Shown piece by piece: positions 61,802 to 64,000 of a stretch of 64,000 nucleotides of DNA. The notes under the pieces were generated by a model. It saw only the letters and a list, made by a program, of their open reading frames with translations. It was not told the DNA's origin and made no database searches. Origin of the DNA: Euwallacea fornicatus (Eukaryota > Arthropoda > Insecta > Coleoptera > Curculionidae); contig NW_027096111.1 in assembly GCF_040115645.1 (NCBI RefSeq), positions 1 through 64,000 of the forward strand, written 5' to 3'. The first letter of the stretch is position 1. Each line of letters begins with the position of its first letter. Both the position numbers and the translations under genes were made by a program.

Positions 61802-62592
61802 CAGGGTTATTCACGCTATACGGCTCGGAATATTGTGGCCAAAATACGAGGTTTTCTAAAAATTTTTCTTTTGGGTTAGATAGGGATCTATTATGGCTAC
61901 TTTTTAAAATTATTTTCATATTATACAGGGTGTCCCAAAAGTGCAAAAAGTATCAAAGTTGTGTTTTTTTAAATAGAACCCCTTGTATATTGTTGCATTT
62001 TTGGATTCTCCGATCAAAATAAATGTGTGTTTTAATAAGGTTTACAATACCTAGCACTTACGGTTTTTGAAATAATTTAAATTTTGTAAAAATTTGGCCT
62101 AATTTTCATATTTTAACCACTTAAGCAGTATTTAAGTTATGTAAGCGTAATTTACAGTGTAGTGTAATAATGGATCATACTTTATATCCCAATCATGAAA
62201 AACTTGCCAGCTTATACAGGGTGTGCAAAAATTAAAACTATTCAAATGAGGACTTTAAATGGCTATAACTGGATTAATTTAAATGGAATGCCATATTTTT
62301 TAACTTACCAGGATATGTAGTTTTTAAATACCCATCGAATGGTACTAGGATGTTCATAGCTAAGTCTTCGCGTTTTTGCAGAATGCACTAAATAATGGCT
62401 CCTTGCGCCATTTGGCGTCTTTTAGTTGAAAGTTCCAATGTATCTAGTTGCCTATGATATTTCAAAATATCAGATAGTTAATTTAGTTTATTTCTTAGTT
62501 TAGTCTGCAAAGGTACTTTTTTTCTAGAGTGTGTAATGTACCCTCAGGCTACGCCTATGCCTATGCAATCCGTCCGATCATGTCCGTGATGA
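61802..62592 (+). repeat. Left arm of the palindromic element (791 bp)
   Basis: Inverse of 63137-63927. The CAGGG start is at 61802, with internal TA-CAGGGTGTCCC at 61924-61936 and TA-CAGGGTGTGC at 62215-62226. The inner end is GTCCGTGATGA. Confidence 0.92.
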
Positions 62593-62778
62593 AGCTTTAT
62601 AACTGACACTTCCTGTCTCGTGAAACTGGTGCAATAATCTCTCAAAAACGGCTGGCTTAGGATGTTTTCTTTCGGGAAATCTTTGAGCATAAACTCGAGA
62701 AGCCAATAAACAATTCTTATGACATTCTCCAAGAATAAAAATCATGTCAATACGCTCTTCTTTTGGATAAATCTTCAT
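62578..62778 (-). pseudogene. Transposase N-terminal helix-turn-helix remnant
   Basis: Read on the minus strand from ATG at 62778, 66 codons carry a DUF4817-like helix-turn-helix (FILGECHKNCLLASRVYAQR then FPERKHPKPAVFERL) similar in pattern to the N-terminus of the intact transposase at 60209 but clearly from another family. The frame then runs directly into the left arm (from 62592) and stops at 62578. The rest of the transposase, including the catalytic domain, is absent. It looks like an internal-deletion derivative. Whether the short protein is made, and could act as a DNA-binding competitor, is unknown. Confidence 0.72.
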
Positions 62779-63136
62779 TTTGACTATTTGCACTCGTTAT
62801 AACACACACGCCTTAATCGGTAAAAACTAAAATGATCTTGACATTAGAGAGGATTTTTAGAGTAATAGAGAGTTTATGGGATTCGGGGTAGCTTAAATAC
62901 CCAATAAGGGAATCGGTATCCATTAACAGGGTCAATCCACAGTTGGTAACTTTTTAAATCCTTAAACCGTATCTTGAGACAAAGGCAAAAATTGAGAATT
63001 TACGGGGAATTGCAGCTGTAAAGATTTTGACCAAATATGGATGAATTTAGACCTTTGTCTTGATAAAGATAAAAGAGTGAAAGTTCCTTTATGCAGGGCA
63101 ACCCTTACAGGAAGAAAATGGGTTCCCAACATATGG
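62779..63136. other. Interior of the palindromic element without a gene
   Basis: 358 bp between the remnant start codon and the right arm. It is AT-rich, with no frame or repeat recognised. By position it would be the old 5' untranslated region of the lost transposase. Confidence 0.5.
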
Positions 63137-63927
63137 TCATCACGGACATGATCGGACGGATTGCATAGCCATCGGCGTAGCCTGAGGGTACATTACACAC
63201 TCTAGAAAAAAAGTACCTTTGCAGACTAAACTAAGAAATAAACTAAATTAACTATCTGATATTTTGAAATATCATAGGCAACTAGATACATTGGAACTTT
63301 CAACTAAAAGACGCCAAATGGCGCAAGGAGCCATTATTTAGTGCATTCTGCAAAAACGCGAAGACTTAGCTATGAACATCCTAGTACCATTCGATGGGTA
63401 TTTAAAAACTACATATCCTGGTAAGTTAAAAAATATGGCATTCCATTTAAATTAATCCAGTTATAGCCACTTAAAGTCCTCATTTGAATAGTTTTAATTT
63501 TTGCACACCCTGTATAAGCTGGCAAGTGTTTCATGATTGGGATATAAAGTATGATCCATTATTACACTACACTGTAAATTACGCTTACATAACTTAAATA
63601 CTGTTTAAGTGGTTAAAACATGAAAATTAGGCCAAATTTTTACAAAATTTAAATTATTTCAAAAACCGTAAGTGCTAGGTATTGTAAACCTTATTAAAAC
63701 ACACATTTATTTTGATCGGAGAATCCAAAAATGCAACAATATACAAGGGGTTCCATTTAAAAAAACACAACTTTGATACTTTTAGCACTTTTGGGACACC
63801 CTGTATAATATGAAAATAATTTTAAAAAGTAGCCATAATAGATCCCCATATAACCCAAAAGAAAATTTTTTAGAAAACCTCGTATTTTGGCCACAATATT
63901 CCGAGCCGTATAGCGTGAATAACCCTG
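63137..63927 (-). repeat. Right arm of the palindromic element (791 bp)
   Basis: Inverse of 61802-62592, of identical length. Internal termini end at 63512 and 63803, mirroring 62217 and 61926 in the left arm. Only scattered substitutions separate the arms. Confidence 0.92.
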
Positions 63928-63929
63928 TA

Positions 63930-64000
63930 TATGTGAGCTTTCATAAAGTAAGTGACACGGGGTTAGTTATTAATTCGCTTAAAGCAACGAATAAACCTGC
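63930..64000. other. Window end, nothing recognised
   Basis: 71 bp of unique-looking AT-rich sequence after the right TA flank. No feature can be assigned. Confidence 0.4.

Larger units (their letters stand above)
61802..63927. mobile_element. Non-autonomous palindromic Tc1/mariner-type element
   Basis: 2126 bp flanked by TA (61800-61801 and 63928-63929). Its ends are CAGGGTTATTCACG and the exact inverse. The arms are 791 bp each (61802-62592 and 63137-63927) and nearly identical. The interior (62593-63136, 544 bp) has only a transposase N-terminal remnant. Inside each arm, two further TA-CAGGGTG termini occur at mirrored positions. It needs a transposase in trans. Confidence 0.9.

Overview
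The window is a heterochromatin-like stretch of an insect genome. The evidence for an insect is an env-bearing Gypsy/Errantivirus element with 4-bp target duplications, two R1-clade-like non-LTR retrotransposons, and a Tc1/mariner transposon of the DD41D type. I recognise no host protein-coding gene, tRNA or rRNA. The species is not identifiable from the sequence.

Layout: (1) 1-41295 is an almost unbroken tandem array of about 296 units of a 139-bp satellite, including one 246-bp long unit at 7130-7375. (2) 41296-45743 is a 4448-bp errantivirus-like element inserted in the array: 226-bp LTRs, a GGCC target duplication, an intact gag frame, a protease stub, most of pol deleted and a broken env. 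(3) 45744-46420 is the array edge, mixing short and long units. (4) 46421-52698 is a degenerate R1-clade-like LINE, inserted in a long unit and flanked by an imperfect 12-bp duplication. (5) 52699-52750 is the rest of that satellite unit. (6) 52751-52955 is a solo LTR of a second Gypsy-like family. (7) 52956-53761 is the same satellite in the opposite orientation, so the solo LTR marks an inversion point. (8) 53762 to about 59224 is a second, different R1-like LINE whose 5' end abuts the same satellite site. (9) 59225-59506 is AT-rich and has no visible gene. (10) 59507-61773 is a mariner-like transposon with an intact 360-codon DD41D transposase and TIRs of about 500 bp. (11) 61774-61801 is a (TA)n tract. 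(12) 61802-63927 is a non-autonomous palindromic element with 791-bp arms. It carries two further symmetric sets of CAGGG termini nested inside and keeps only the N-terminal helix-turn-helix of a related transposase.

How the parts relate: the 139-bp monomer appears to descend from the 246-bp unit by loss of 107 bp, in two steps (98 bp, then 9 bp); an intermediate survives beside the errantivirus insertion. The core has been homogenised into multi-monomer blocks, while the edges keep ancestral units. Both LINEs sit within about 15 bp of the same site in the long-unit-specific segment, in opposite orientations relative to the satellite. The most unusual items are this shared insertion site, the solo LTR at the satellite inversion, covarying palindromes in the monomer, and the nested palindromic element.

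Limits: everything was read by eye. Family names rest on motif recognition, with no database search. Coordinates of element ends are exact where a repeat or target duplication fixes them and approximate where stated.
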